Positions 15,214 to 25,025 are shown, numbered from the stretch's first letter. The stretch: DNA of 64,000 bases from Pararhodobacter zhoushanensis (GCF_003990445.1 NZ_REEZ01000010.1:99303-163302), one strand, 5' to 3'. The notes: generated by a model not told the origin, from the sequence alone. Numbers and translations are program-made.

Positions 15214-16583
15214 AACCCCGCAAACCGCGGCACAGGCCCCTTTCCGGGCCGCTGCGACGTCTGTCGCGGCGCCTCTCGCGTGTGCCGCCGCCGCTGATTC
15301 TGGCGGCGCTTTATGCCACGCTCATTTCGCTGGGCGCGATGGCGCTGAAACTGCCGATCTCGCACCACGTCCCGATCAGCTGGAGCGACGCGATCTTTAC
15401 CGCGACCTCGGCTGTCACGGTGACCGGGCTGGTGGTGTTCGACATCGGCACCACGCTGACGTGGTTTGGTGAATTCGTCGTGGCCTTCCTGATCCAGCTG
15501 GGCGGGCTGGGGCTGATGACCTTTGCCGTGCTGGTGCTGGCTGCGCTGGGCATGCCGATGGGGCTGACCGGACAGGTCTATCTGCGCGAGGATCTTAACC
15601 ACAATTCCATGGATCAGTTGATGAAGCTGGTCACTACGATCCTGAAAGCCGTGCTGATCTGCGAAGTCGCCGGGGCGCTGCTGCTGTCGTTGACCTTTGT
15701 GCCCCGGCTGGGATTGCTGGACGGGCTGTGGACGGCGGCGTTTCACTCGGTCTCAGCCTTTAACAACGCCGGGTTTTCCACCTTTCCTGACGGGCTGATC
15801 GGCTATGCCATCGACCCGCTGGTCAATACGGTGATCCCCGCGCTCTTTATCATCGGCGGCATTGGCTATGTGGTGCTGCATGACGTGCTGAGCGGCAAAT
15901 CCCCGCGCGCGTGGTCGCTGCACACCAAGATCATGCTTCTGGGCACGGCGATCCTGATCCCATGGTCGATGGCAGCTTTTGCGGCGCTGGAATGGAACAA
16001 CCCCGGCACTCTGGGCCAGTTCGACAGCGTCCCGGCGCGGCTGGTTGTCAGCTGGTTTCAAGGCGTGACCACCCGCACCGCCGGGTTCAACACTACCGAT
16101 ATTGCGGCGATCCATGACAGCACGACGCTGCTGTTCATCTCGCTGATGCTGATCGGCGGTGGCCCGGCCTCGACCGCCGGGGGGATCAAGGTGACCACCT
16201 TTGTGGTGATGATCCTCGCCACGGTCGCCTTCTTTCGCCGCCAGACACAGCTGCACGCTTTTGGCCGGTCAATCGGGCTGGATCAGGTGCTCAAGGTCAT
16301 GGCGCTGACCGCGATCAGTGTGATCGTGGTGTTCTGCGGCGTGTTCCTGATGACGGTCTCGCATGACGGGCATTTCATCGACATCGCGTTCGAAGTGGCC
16401 TCGGCCTTTGGCACGGTGGGCCTGTCGCGCGGCTTCACGGGTGAGTTGAACGAATTTGGCCGCGCGGTGATCGTGGTGATCATGTTCCTTGGCCGGGTCG
16501 GACCGCTGACGCTGGGCTTCTTTCTGGCCACGCGCACGGTGCCGCGTGTTCGCTATCCCGAGGCGCAGGTGCATCTGGGTTAG
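15210..16583 (+). CDS. ktrB: TrkH/KtrB family potassium transporter
   Basis: A 457-residue integral membrane K+ (or Na+-coupled K+) channel-like transporter. An Arg-rich N-terminus precedes many hydrophobic segments and four pore-loop repeats with selectivity-type sequences: TATSAVTVTGL, SVSAFNNAGFS, GVTTRTAGFNT and SAFGTVGLSRG. The GTG start overlaps the ktrA stop by four bases, so the two are coupled. The length is right for KtrB. Confidence 0.92.
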   Translation: MKPRKPRHRPLSGPLRRLSRRLSRVPPPLILAALYATLISLGAMALKLPISHHVPISWSDAIFTATSAVTVTGLVVFDIGTTLTWFGEFVVAFLIQLGGLGLMTFAVLVLAALGMPMGLTGQVYLREDLNHNSMDQLMKLVTTILKAVLICEVAGALLLSLTFVPRLGLLDGLWTAAFHSVSAFNNAGFSTFPDGLIGYAIDPLVNTVIPALFIIGGIGYVVLHDVLSGKSPRAWSLHTKIMLLGTAILIPWSMAAFAALEWNNPGTLGQFDSVPARLVVSWFQGVTTRTAGFNTTDIAAIHDSTTLLFISLMLIGGGPASTAGGIKVTTFVVMILATVAFFRRQTQLHAFGRSIGLDQVLKVMALTAISVIVVFCGVFLMTVSHDGHFIDIAFEVASAFGTVGLSRGFTGELNEFGRAVIVVIMFLGRVGPLTLGFFLATRTVPRVRYPEAQVHLG

Positions 16584-16662
16584 GCAAGCTGTTGCGCAAG
16601 CAACGCATTAACGCTGATTAGGACTTCTGGCGCAGCGGCTCGCATGGTACCGACTCGATAAA

Positions 16663-17805
16663 ATGCCACACAATGATACGCCTTCGTCCGACCTGTCCTT
16701 CCCGTCCGCGACTCCTGAGGGGCATCGCGAACGGCTGAACGCGTCGTCGCGACTGACCGCCCTCGCCCGCAGCGAGCTGATGGACAGTATGCCCGAAGCC
16801 GTGTTTGACCGCGCCGCCCGGCTGGGCAGCCGTATTCTGGGCGTGCCGGTGGTGCTGTTCTCACTGGTCGACGACAACCGCCAGTATTTCAAGGCGGCGA
16901 CCGGGCTGTCAGAAGGCCTGAACCAGACCCCGCTCAGCCACAGCTTTTGCCAGTATGTCGTGACCGCCGAAGCGCCGCTGGCGGTGCCGGACGCGCGCGA
17001 ACACCCGCTGCTGCGCGACAATGGCGCGGTGCACGATCTCGACGTGATCGCGTATCTGGGTGTGCCGGTACGCGGGAACGATGGGGCCGTGCTGGGCTCG
17101 TTCTGCGCGATTGACGGAAAGCCGCACGACTGGACCGCCGAGCAGCTCAGCGACCTGCGCGACCTTGCCGCCGGGGTCGAGACCGAGCTGGCACTGCGTC
17201 AGGCGCTGGCCGACGGGCAGCTATTGGTCGAAGAGCTGCACCACCGGGTCAAGAACCTGTTCACCGTGGTCAGCGGCATCGTGCGGATGAGCCAGTCGGC
17301 CGGGGAAACCCCGGCAACGCTGCAAAATCGCCTCAAGGCGCTGTCGAGCGCGCATGCCCTCATCGCCCCCGCGATTCACGCCAACCGACCGACGGAACTG
17401 GGCACCGATCTGCAAACGCTGATCGAAACGCTGCTCTTGCCGCATGTCGCGACGCAAGACCGCGCAACCCTGCGCGGCCCCGAGCAGCAGGTGGGACCGA
17501 CCGCCGCCACGCCGCTGACGCTGGCGCTGTATGAGATGGTCACCAACGCCGCCAAATACGGCGCGCTGGCCGATGCCGATGCGCGTCTGACCATCGGCTG
17601 GGTCGATGATGGTGAACAGCTGACAATTCAGTGGGAAGAAAGCGGCCTGCACAAAAGCTCTGAGGGCGAAACCGGCAGCGGCTTTGGCTCGCGCCTGCTG
17701 GGGCTGACCGTCGAGGGGCAACTGGGTGGCAAGCTGAACAGTGTCTGGACCGAGGGCACGCTGGCGCGCACGATCCAGATCCCGCTGACCACGCTGCAAC
17801 GCTGA
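16663..17805 (+). CDS. GAF-domain HWE-family sensor histidine kinase
   Basis: A 380-residue soluble kinase. A GAF domain (about 35-180; VPVVLFSLVDDNRQYFKA, LSHSFCQYVV, VIAYLGVPVRG) is followed by the HWE-type phosphoacceptor ELHHRVKNLFTVVSGIVR, in which His194 is the likely phosphorylated residue. The catalytic domain reads LALYEMVTNAAKYGAL and later IQWEESG, the W.E element of the HWE class. No membrane helix and no partner regulator adjoin it. The GAF fold lacks obvious bilin-binding cysteine context, so the signal is unknown. It stands alone between ktrB and pnp. Confidence 0.88.
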   Translation: MPHNDTPSSDLSFPSATPEGHRERLNASSRLTALARSELMDSMPEAVFDRAARLGSRILGVPVVLFSLVDDNRQYFKAATGLSEGLNQTPLSHSFCQYVVTAEAPLAVPDAREHPLLRDNGAVHDLDVIAYLGVPVRGNDGAVLGSFCAIDGKPHDWTAEQLSDLRDLAAGVETELALRQALADGQLLVEELHHRVKNLFTVVSGIVRMSQSAGETPATLQNRLKALSSAHALIAPAIHANRPTELGTDLQTLIETLLLPHVATQDRATLRGPEQQVGPTAATPLTLALYEMVTNAAKYGALADADARLTIGWVDDGEQLTIQWEESGLHKSSEGETGSGFGSRLLGLTVEGQLGGKLNSVWTEGTLARTIQIPLTTLQR

Positions 17806-17920
17806 GGGCGCAGCAAGGGGCCTTTGATACGCCCCCTTCCCACAAGTCGGTTTTTCCTGTATGGCCCGGCCATCTGAGACGTGACGCTTCGACCCCGGCG
17901 TGATGCGAAGGATAGGGGTC

Positions 17921-17965
17921 GGCGGCAATGGGGCCGCCATAGAACGGGAGACCCGGAGGGCCGGG
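17921..17965 (+). other. Structured pnp leader
   Basis: The untranslated region before pnp can form two GC-rich hairpins: GGCGGC/GCCGCC (17921-17926 and 17933-17938) and CCCGG/CCGGG (17952-17956 and 17961-17965). In other bacteria pnp messages are autoregulated through structured leaders processed by RNase III. The same role here is inference. Confidence 0.35.
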
Positions 17966-17987
17966 AGTGCTCCCTTGAGGAAACTGA

Positions 17988-20126
17988 ATGTTCAATATTT
18001 CTAAGAAGTCGATCCAGTGGGGCCAGGAAACCCTCACGCTGGAATCGGGCCGAGTGGCCCGCCAGGCTGACGGCTCGGTCATCGCCACGCTGGGCGAGAC
18101 CTCGGTCATGGCCAACGTGACGTTCGCCAAGTCGCCCAAGCCGGGTCAGGATTTCTTCCCGCTGACCGTCCACTACCAGGAACGCACCTATTCCGCAGGC
18201 AAGATCCCCGGTGGCTTCTTCAAACGCGAAGGTCGTCCCAGCGAAAAAGAAACGCTGACCTCGCGCCTGATCGACCGTCCGATCCGTCCGCTGTTCGTCG
18301 AAGGCTTCAAGCACGAAGTGCTGGTTGTCACCACCGTGCTGTCGCATGATCTGGTGAATGAGCCCGACGTCGTCGCGATGATCGCCGCCTCGGCCGCGCT
18401 GACCATCTCGGGCGTGCCCTTCATGGGTCCGATCGCCGCCGCGCGCGTGGGCTTTGTGAACGGTGAATACGTTCTGAACCCCGAATGCGACGACATGGTC
18501 AAGCTGCGCGACAACGCCGAGCAGCGCCTCGATCTGGTTGTGGCCGGCACCGCCGACGCCGTGATGATGGTCGAATCGGAAGCCTATGAGCTGACCGAAG
18601 CCGAGATGCTGGGCGCGGTGAAATTCGCCCATGAAAGCTATCAGCCGGTTATCGACCTGATCATCGACTTCGCCGAAGAATGCGCCAAAGAGCCGTTCGA
18701 TTTCGCCGCTCCGAACTACGGCCCGATTCTGGCCCGTATCAAGGAACTGGGCGAGACCCAGATGCGCGCCGCGTTTGCCATCAAGGACAAACAGACCCGC
18801 GTCAACGCGATCTCGGAAGCCCGCGCTGGTATCAAAGCGCAGCTGAACGAAGCCGAGCTGGCCGATCCGACGCTGGATTCGGCGATGAAAAAGCTCGAAG
18901 CCTCGATCCTGCGTGGCGACGTGATCAACGGTGCCCCGCGCATCGACGGTCGCGACACCACCACCGTGCGCCCGATCTTCACCGAGACCTCGGTGTTGCC
19001 GCGGACCCACGGGTCGGCGCTGTTCACCCGTGGCGAAACGCAGTCGCTCTGCGTCGCAACCCTGGGCACCGGCGATGACGAACAGTTCGTTGACGCGCTG
19101 ACCGGCACCTACAAAGCCAACTTCATGCTGCACTACAACTTCCCGCCGTATTCGGTCGGTGAAGTGGGCCGCATGGGCTCGCCGGGTCGTCGCGAAATCG
19201 GCCACGGCAAACTGGCATGGCGCGCGCTGCAGGCCGTGCTGCCCGCCGCGACCGACTTCCCCTACACCATCCGCATCGTGTCCGAGATCACCGAGTCGAA
19301 CGGCTCGTCCTCGATGGCCACCGTCTGCGGCAGCTCGCTGTCGATGATGGATGCCGGTGTTCCGCTGAAAGCGCCGGTTGCCGGTGTGGCCATGGGCCTG
19401 ATCCTGGAAGAAGGCGGCAAGTTCGCCGTTCTGACCGACATTCTGGGCGACGAGGATCACCTCGGCGACATGGATTTCAAGGTCGCGGGTACCGAGAACG
19501 GCATCACCTCGCTGCAGATGGACATCAAGATTTCGGGGATCACCTTTGAAATCATGGAGAAAGCCCTGGCGCAAGCCAAGGACGGCCGCCTGCACATCCT
19601 GGGTGAAATGTCCAAAGCGCTGACCGCGCCGCAGGGCTTCAGCCAGTACGCGCCGAAGATCGAAACCATGACCATCCCCACCGACAAGATCCGTGAAGTG
19701 ATCGGCTCGGGCGGCAAGGTCATCCGCGAGATCGTTGAAGTGTCGGGTGCCAAGGTCGACATCAACGACGACGGCGTGATCAAGATCGCGTCCTCGGACG
19801 CGGATGCGATCAAGAAGGCTTACGACATGATCTATTCGATCGTGGCAGAGCCGGAAATCGGCAAGGTCTACACCGGCACCGTGGTGAAGATCGTCGATTT
19901 CGGCGCTTTCGTGAACTTCTTCGGCAAGCGTGACGGCCTCGTCCACGTCAGCCAGATCGCCAACAAGCGCCTGAACCACCCGTCCGACCTGCTCAAGGAA
20001 GGCCAGGAAGTGAAGGTCAAGCTTCTGGGCTTCGACGATCGCGGCAAGGTCCGTCTGGCGATGAAGATGATCGACCAGGAAACCGGCGAAGAAGTCGCCG
20101 AGACCAAAGGCGAAGGCGCCGAGTAA
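17988..20126 (+). CDS. pnp: Polyribonucleotide nucleotidyltransferase (PNPase)
   Basis: A 712-residue 3'-5' phosphorolytic exoribonuclease and degradosome component. The two RNase PH domains are present ([19 protein letters not shown] in the first; [17 protein letters not shown] and [16 protein letters not shown]-type segments in the second, reading [19 protein letters not shown]). A helical linker separates them. The C-terminal KH domain ([15 protein letters not shown]) and S1 domain ([20 protein letters not shown]) are complete. TTGAGGAAACTGA precedes the ATG at 17988. Confidence 0.98.
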   Translation: MFNISKKSIQWGQETLTLESGRVARQADGSVIATLGETSVMANVTFAKSPKPGQDFFPLTVHYQERTYSAGKIPGGFFKREGRPSEKETLTSRLIDRPIRPLFVEGFKHEVLVVTTVLSHDLVNEPDVVAMIAASAALTISGVPFMGPIAAARVGFVNGEYVLNPECDDMVKLRDNAEQRLDLVVAGTADAVMMVESEAYELTEAEMLGAVKFAHESYQPVIDLIIDFAEECAKEPFDFAAPNYGPILARIKELGETQMRAAFAIKDKQTRVNAISEARAGIKAQLNEAELADPTLDSAMKKLEASILRGDVINGAPRIDGRDTTTVRPIFTETSVLPRTHGSALFTRGETQSLCVATLGTGDDEQFVDALTGTYKANFMLHYNFPPYSVGEVGRMGSPGRREIGHGKLAWRALQAVLPAATDFPYTIRIVSEITESNGSSSMATVCGSSLSMMDAGVPLKAPVAGVAMGLILEEGGKFAVLTDILGDEDHLGDMDFKVAGTENGITSLQMDIKISGITFEIMEKALAQAKDGRLHILGEMSKALTAPQGFSQYAPKIETMTIPTDKIREVIGSGGKVIREIVEVSGAKVDINDDGVIKIASSDADAIKKAYDMIYSIVAEPEIGKVYTGTVVKIVDFGAFVNFFGKRDGLVHVSQIANKRLNHPSDLLKEGQEVKVKLLGFDDRGKVRLAMKMIDQETGEEVAETKGEGAE

Positions 20127-20148
20127 TCGGCCTGAGTTAAGTGTTTCG

Positions 20149-20185
20149 GCAGCCCCGGTCGCAAGATCGGGGCTGCTGTTTTCTT
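20149..20185 (+). terminator. Rho-independent terminator of pnp
   Basis: A 9-bp stem (GCAGCCCCG / CGGGGCTGC) with a ten-base loop is followed by TGTTTTCTTC. It lies 22 bases after the pnp stop and separates pnp from the next gene. Confidence 0.88.
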
Positions 20186-20203
20186 CTGGCAACCGGACGG
20201 CAC

Positions 20204-20896
20204 ATGTCTGATCTTCCCACGACCTACACCTTCTACCAGAGCAACATCGACCCGCAGCTGGTCGAGGCGCAGGCGGCGGTGTTCCACCACCTCGGTATTC
20301 CGCTGGTGCAAGAGCTGGATGACAAGATCGACCATTCCGGCTGGCTGACGCGGACCTTCCGCAACGACGACCTTGGTCCGCTGGCCGTGGTCGCCGATAT
20401 CGACGCCTTTCCACTCAGCCTTGCTGGTTATCAACACCTGATCGCTGCCGCCGAGGCGGGCAGTGTGGCGGGACTCGCCCAGGTGGCAAACCACAAGAAT
20501 CCCGATCATATCTATGCCGCGCCGATGTTTCTGGCCGCGCGTCGTGACGTCTACAAACGTGCCGGTGCGCCCGAAATGCGGCGCACCGAGCGTTCGGATG
20601 TGGCGCAGATCCTGACCCTTTGCGCCGAAGAGGCGGGCATTCCGATAGCGCTGATCTACCCCAAGTTCTGCATCGCGCCCCGCTGGAGCCTTGCGCAATA
20701 CGGCGTCTATGGCATCGGCACATTTTATGGCGAGAACGCATTTTTCCACCTGTTCGAGGCGCGCCGCCAGCAATCCCGCGATCTTTTCCTTGCAGTGGCA
20801 CAAGGCGTGATCAACGGGCATCATGACTTTGATCGCTACATGGCGATCCTCGATCTCGTCCCGCCCAAACGGAAAAAATTCCTTGGTCTGTTCTGA
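20204..20896 (+). CDS. Uncharacterised protein, possible GT-A-type glycosyltransferase
   Basis: A 230-residue soluble protein I do not recognise as a named family. It starts MSDLPTTYTFYQSNIDPQLV. A hydrophobic strand ending in an acidic motif, LAVVADIDAFPL, resembles the DXD metal and nucleotide-sugar site of GT-A enzymes. The second half has conserved-looking aromatic segments (IALIYPKFCIAPRWSLAQYG, GTFYGENAFFHLFEAR). No signal peptide or membrane helix is visible. It is 32 bases upstream of a glycosyltransferase-like gene and two genes before a GT25 enzyme, which supports a sugar-transfer role. Function remains a guess. Confidence 0.72.
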   Translation: MSDLPTTYTFYQSNIDPQLVEAQAAVFHHLGIPLVQELDDKIDHSGWLTRTFRNDDLGPLAVVADIDAFPLSLAGYQHLIAAAEAGSVAGLAQVANHKNPDHIYAAPMFLAARRDVYKRAGAPEMRRTERSDVAQILTLCAEEAGIPIALIYPKFCIAPRWSLAQYGVYGIGTFYGENAFFHLFEARRQQSRDLFLAVAQGVINGHHDFDRYMAILDLVPPKRKKFLGLF

Positions 20897-20928
20897 CGCC
20901 AGTTTCCGATCACAAGGAAGACGCAAGG

Positions 20929-21615
20929 ATGCGTGACGACATCACCGTTTGCATGACCATGGGACGCAGGCCGGATCTGCTGCGTCGCACGCTCGACAGC
21001 CTGCGCCCGGATATCGACGGATTGGCGGTTCTGGCAATCAACGATTTCGGCGACGAGGCGACGAACGAGGTTTTCGCCGAGATCTGCCCACAAGGGCGGC
21101 GGCTCGACCTGGGTGGTCGGGTAGGACACCACCGCGCGGTCGATGCCCTGTATTCAGCGGTGACGACTCCCTACATCTTTCATCTGGAAGACGACTGGTT
21201 GTTCACCCGGCATGGATTTCTTCCTGAAGCGCGGCGCCTGCTGGATTCTGATCCCTCCCTTTCGGCCGTCTGCTTTCGGGGCATGACCGAGTTCGCAGAG
21301 CACGCCGCGCGCGACGAGAGCCGACGCCGCGTGGTAAGCGACGCGGGTGCCTATGTGCGTCTGGACGATCTGCATCGCGAGTGGCACGGCTTTACGTTCA
21401 ATCCCCACCTTGCGCGGAAGGCTCTGTGGCAGAGCCTTGGCGGGTTCTCAGGGTTCAAGAAAGAGCGCCACGTCTCGCGTCACGTCCGGTCGTTGGGACA
21501 GGTCATCGCCTATGCCTCGCCCGGTGCCTGCGCGCATATCGGCGAGGATGACAGTGTCTCGGTGGCGAAGGTGCCGATTGAGAAGCGGCTTAAAAACTGG
21601 TTTCTGCGCAGCTGA
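20929..21615 (+). CDS. GT2-like glycosyltransferase
   Basis: A 228-residue protein with a GT-A start (ITVCMTMGRRPDLLRRTLDSL), in which the first strand and helix match the nucleotide-binding entry of GT2-like enzymes. An acidic metal-site candidate, YIFHLEDDWLF, lies in the usual place near residue 85. The later region (FNPHLARKALWQSLGGFSGF) resembles acceptor-side segments of sugar transferases. It is short and lacks membrane anchors. The ATG follows GGAAGACGCAAGG. Donor and acceptor cannot be assigned. Confidence 0.75.
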   Translation: MRDDITVCMTMGRRPDLLRRTLDSLRPDIDGLAVLAINDFGDEATNEVFAEICPQGRRLDLGGRVGHHRAVDALYSAVTTPYIFHLEDDWLFTRHGFLPEARRLLDSDPSLSAVCFRGMTEFAEHAARDESRRRVVSDAGAYVRLDDLHREWHGFTFNPHLARKALWQSLGGFSGFKKERHVSRHVRSLGQVIAYASPGACAHIGEDDSVSVAKVPIEKRLKNWFLRS

Positions 21616-21679
21616 GGGCCACCTTTACCGGGCTGCGCGTCGCCGCCTGCGACTGAAAACAAATCCCGGGGCTTTTCTG

Positions 21680-22444
21680 ATGCCGACACCGCCGGTCTAT
21701 GTCATCAACCTCGACGGCTCAGCCGACCGTCTGGCCTCGGCCTCGGCGCAGCTGCATGCTGCGGGACTGACCTTTGAACGCGTCCCTGCTTTCGACGGCC
21801 GCGGCCTGACAGTGGCCGAGTTCCCCGACTATGACGCGGCGCGCGCGCGGGCCTATATGGGCCGACCGCTGCGCGGGGGAGAGATCGGGTGCTACCTCAG
21901 CCACTTGCGTGCCGCTCGCCGTGTCGCTGAAAGCGGCGCACTGGTTGGCATCGTGCTTGAGGACGACGTGCAATTATCGCCGGATTTCGCATCCGTATTC
22001 CCGCAGCTGCTGGATTGGCTGGCGGCGCAGCCGCGAGATTGGGATCTGATCAATCTAGGTGCCAACAAGCATCGGATCTACACCGTTCTCGACCAGATTA
22101 CGGGGCGCGACGGCAGCTATCAGATCACCCGCGCGCACTATTTTCCGATGATGGCATCGGCCTTGCTCTGGAGCCGTGAAGGGGCGCAGGCCTTTGTCGA
22201 CGGGCATGACCAGATCTTTGCCCCGGTCGACAATTACTTTCGCCACTGGCTGACGCGCAGTGATCGCGGGTTGGCCGTCTGGCCACCCCTGACGGCCACA
22301 ACCGGCGTCGTTAGCGACATCATGCCCAATGCCAAGCGTTCTGCCGAAGATCGCCACACGTTCTACGGCCTGATCAAGCAGCGCCGGTTGTTGGTGAATA
22401 AGCTGCTGGCCCTGCGCCACAAACGCGCGCTGGCCCGCCGGTGA
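21680..22444 (+). CDS. Glycosyltransferase family 25 (LPS-type)
   Basis: A 254-residue GT25 enzyme, a family that adds galactose or similar sugars to lipooligosaccharide. Family motifs are clear: VYVINLDGSADRLASAS at the N-terminus, FERVPAFDGR, GEIGCYLSHLRAARRVAESG, and the metal-binding GIVLEDDVQLS. The C-terminus is basic (KLLALRHKRALARR), suggesting loose membrane contact. The ATG at 21680 is chosen because family similarity starts there and the frame upstream lies in the preceding gene. Confidence 0.9.
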   Translation: MPTPPVYVINLDGSADRLASASAQLHAAGLTFERVPAFDGRGLTVAEFPDYDAARARAYMGRPLRGGEIGCYLSHLRAARRVAESGALVGIVLEDDVQLSPDFASVFPQLLDWLAAQPRDWDLINLGANKHRIYTVLDQITGRDGSYQITRAHYFPMMASALLWSREGAQAFVDGHDQIFAPVDNYFRHWLTRSDRGLAVWPPLTATTGVVSDIMPNAKRSAEDRHTFYGLIKQRRLLVNKLLALRHKRALARR

Positions 22445-22486
22445 TAGACAAGCCACGGCGGGATGCCCCGCCATGGCCCTGTTCGC

Positions 22487-24007
22487 TCAGAACGGCAGCG
22501 GTGCGCCATTCACGGTGATCGCGCCGCCCGGACGGATCGCCACTTCGGATTGCAGGTGATCCTCGCCGATCGAGCGGCCCAAACCGTTGATCATCATGCG
22601 CACAAAGAACAGCTGGTCAGCGGGCACCAGACCCATCGACTGCAACCGGTTCAGCAGGCGCTCGCCACCGACCAGGTCGAAGGTGAAATCGCCATCGGCA
22701 TTGGGACGGTCGCGACCGATCTGGCCCATCAACCCGCCCAGCAGCGTCACCGCACCGTCGCCGGTGAACTCGGAATCCCCGACAGCAAGCCGCAGATCGT
22801 CCAGACGCACGCGCGAGATATCCAGCGGCGGCGTGTCACCCTCGCCGAAATCGGGGCCGATTTCGCGGGTCAGATGGCCGTCTGCACTCAGATCGACGGT
22901 CATGGTCACCGCATCCCCGGCAAACTGGCTTGCGCCCACCATCGCCAGCAGCTCAGGCGAGGGCTGCAACCCGTCCAGCGAAACCATGTACCGGAACAGC
23001 TGGTCATCCGAGGTCACCACCAGTGGCGCACCAAAGGCCATGGTCATCCCGGCAAGCTGCGCCGCGCCCTGCATCGGACCGAAGTTGCCCGACAGCGCAA
23101 AAGCATCTGCCGAGCCGGTGATGTCCGCGCGTCCGTCGGCCACGGTGATCGTGAAGTCGCTGGCGCCGCCCTGCGTGTTCATCGCCAGCGGGGTGGTGCC
23201 CATCGACTGGCGCGAGCTTTGTTGCGACGCCTGCACGGTAAAGTTCAGCGACATCGCCATGCCCGCGTCAAAAGCCGCGCGCAGCATGCCGTCATCGCCC
23301 GACAGCATATCCAGCTCGGTCCCGGTGAAGGTCAGATGCGGTGCGGTCTGCACGCCCGATTGCGTGATCATGCCGCCGGTCTCGTTGGCCGGATCGGGGT
23401 AGACCAGATCATAGCTCACGCTTGCCGCATCAATCGTCAGCTCTGCCGTACCCTCACGCGCGGCGCGCAGCGACGCGTCGAGCGCGTTGATCGTCACGTC
23501 AACCCGCATGGGGTCAGCCGAGGCCTGCGGCGTGCCCTTGATGGTCGCCGGCGGCGCTGCCGACGGCACCAGATGCGCCGTCAACGTCGGAAAATTCAGA
23601 TCCAGCGCGGCGTTCTGTTCGGTCAGCATGCCCAGAATCTCGCCGTCATGCGTGACTTCGACGGTGCGGGTCTGGTTGCCGCCGGTCTGGGTGGTAACCT
23701 GAAACATCGGCGAGGGGATCAACGCCATCAGCTCCCCACGCGGCTGCAACGTCAGCGTATCCATGCTGACGACCACGCCGTTGGGGTCATTGGTCGGGAA
23801 AATCCGCACACCCGATGCCGTCACAGTGTCACCGTTGTTGGCAACCGAGCCCGAGGTGATCGACAGCCCGGCACCCAGAGCCAGTGAATTCAGCCCGGCC
23901 CAGGCCGCTGCAGCAGACATGGTCTGGGCGCCAGCCGGGGCGGTTACGGTCAGAGCCAGCAGAATGGCGGTTGCGGCGACCCGGGGGCGGCCAGTGTAAT
24001 CGAGCAT
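22487..24007 (-). CDS. DUF2125 domain-containing periplasmic protein
   Basis: A 506-residue protein with a signal peptide (RPRVAATAILLALTVTAPAGAQ, cut after AQ or nearby). The remainder is beta-rich and made of repeated short strands with many Thr, Asp and Gly (for example FDLVGGERLLNRLQSMGL and AEVAIRPGG-type ends, here SEVAIRPGGAITVNG). Overall pattern and length match the DUF2125 family, common in Rhodobacterales and of unknown function. AGGGAG upstream supports the ATG at 24007. It is transcribed alone. Confidence 0.82.
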   Translation of the reverse strand: MLDYTGRPRVAATAILLALTVTAPAGAQTMSAAAAWAGLNSLALGAGLSITSGSVANNGDTVTASGVRIFPTNDPNGVVVSMDTLTLQPRGELMALIPSPMFQVTTQTGGNQTRTVEVTHDGEILGMLTEQNAALDLNFPTLTAHLVPSAAPPATIKGTPQASADPMRVDVTINALDASLRAAREGTAELTIDAASVSYDLVYPDPANETGGMITQSGVQTAPHLTFTGTELDMLSGDDGMLRAAFDAGMAMSLNFTVQASQQSSRQSMGTTPLAMNTQGGASDFTITVADGRADITGSADAFALSGNFGPMQGAAQLAGMTMAFGAPLVVTSDDQLFRYMVSLDGLQPSPELLAMVGASQFAGDAVTMTVDLSADGHLTREIGPDFGEGDTPPLDISRVRLDDLRLAVGDSEFTGDGAVTLLGGLMGQIGRDRPNADGDFTFDLVGGERLLNRLQSMGLVPADQLFFVRMMINGLGRSIGEDHLQSEVAIRPGGAITVNGAPLPF

Positions 24008-24170
24008 GATAAAAACTCCCTTTGAGCCTCGCGGCAAAACAGGGCTGGATTCTGGCGGTGTGCCCGCAACCGTCAAGTGAAAAGCCGTGGCTCGGCGGGC
24101 TCCCGCGTAAAACAGCGCGTTACCCGGGTGAAACATGGCAGGGCGCACGCCGGGTCACAGGCGCACCGCC

Positions 24171-24206
24171 CGATTCAGGGCTCGTTTCAGGGCCCGATTC
24201 AGGGAT
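24171..24206. repeat. Three 12-bp direct repeats upstream of the SDR operon
   Basis: CGATTCAGGGCT, CGTTTCAGGGCC and CGATTCAGGGAT follow one another without gaps, 52 bases before the ATG at 24258. The 250-base divergent region contains no gene. The repeats could be a regulatory site or a replication-slippage expansion. Confidence 0.6.
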
Positions 24207-24257
24207 GGTCACGCGGAAATCAGCGCGCTACCAAAGTGGCAAAATCAGGAGATCCGC

Positions 24258-25025
24258 ATGACCAGCAAAACCGACCGCGATGCCGCCGTGCGTGGCAAAT
24301 CCGTTCTCATCACCGGCGCCAGCCGCGGCATCGGTGCCGCCACCGCCCGCCGCTTTGCCGCCGCCGGGGCCAAGCTGGGGCTGGCCGGGCGGCCCTCAGC
24401 CGAGCTGCAGGCCGTCGCGGATGAAACGGGCGCGACGCTGATCCCCTGCGACGTGGCCGAGGCGGCGCAGGTCACCGCAGCGGTGCAGGCCATGGTCACC
24501 GCCCACGGTCGTCTGGATGTGCTGATCAACAACGCCGGTCTGATCGACCCGATCGCCTTGATCGCGCAGGCCGACCCCGACGCCTGGGGCCGCCAGATCG
24601 ACGTGAACCTCAAGGGCGTGTTCTACGGCCTGCACGCCGCGCTGCCGGTGATGCAAAAGCAGGGCGGCGGCACAATCCTGACCGTCGGCTCGGGGGCTGC
24701 CTATAACGCGCTTGAGGGTTGGAGCGGCTATTGCGCGTCCAAGGCCGGGGCGATCATGCTGACCAAAGCGGCGCATCTGGAGGCGGGCGCGAAGGTGCGC
24801 GTGCTGTCGCTGTCGCCGGGCACGGTGGCCACCGACATGCAGCGCGCGATCAAGTCCTCGGGCGTCAATGCGGTCAGCCAGCTGGACTGGGAGGCGCATA
24901 TTCCCGCCGAATGGCCCGCCGAGGCGCTCATCTGGATGTGCACCAGCGATTCCGACACCTATCGCGGGGCCGAGGTATCGCTGCGCGACGAGGGTATCCG
25001 CAGACGGCTGGGCCTGATCGCATGA
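24258..25025 (+). CDS. Short-chain dehydrogenase/reductase
   Basis: A 255-residue classical SDR. The NAD(P) motif is TGASRGIG near residue 20 and the structural motif NNAG follows. The catalytic set is a serine in VGSGAAYNA and the Tyr-Lys pair in GYCASKAG. AGGAG at 24247-24251 fixes the ATG at 24258. Its stop overlaps the start of the crotonase-fold gene (ATGA), so the two act in one pathway. The substrate is unknown; a 3-hydroxyacyl substrate would fit the pairing. Confidence 0.9.
   Translation: MTSKTDRDAAVRGKSVLITGASRGIGAATARRFAAAGAKLGLAGRPSAELQAVADETGATLIPCDVAEAAQVTAAVQAMVTAHGRLDVLINNAGLIDPIALIAQADPDAWGRQIDVNLKGVFYGLHAALPVMQKQGGGTILTVGSGAAYNALEGWSGYCASKAGAIMLTKAAHLEAGAKVRVLSLSPGTVATDMQRAIKSSGVNAVSQLDWEAHIPAEWPAEALIWMCTSDSDTYRGAEVSLRDEGIRRRLGLIA

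Noticed and set aside
17628-20414. 928-residue open frame antisense to pnp
   Set aside because: It mirrors pnp and its neighbours on the opposite strand, has low-complexity His/Arg/Asp composition, and shows no family motif.
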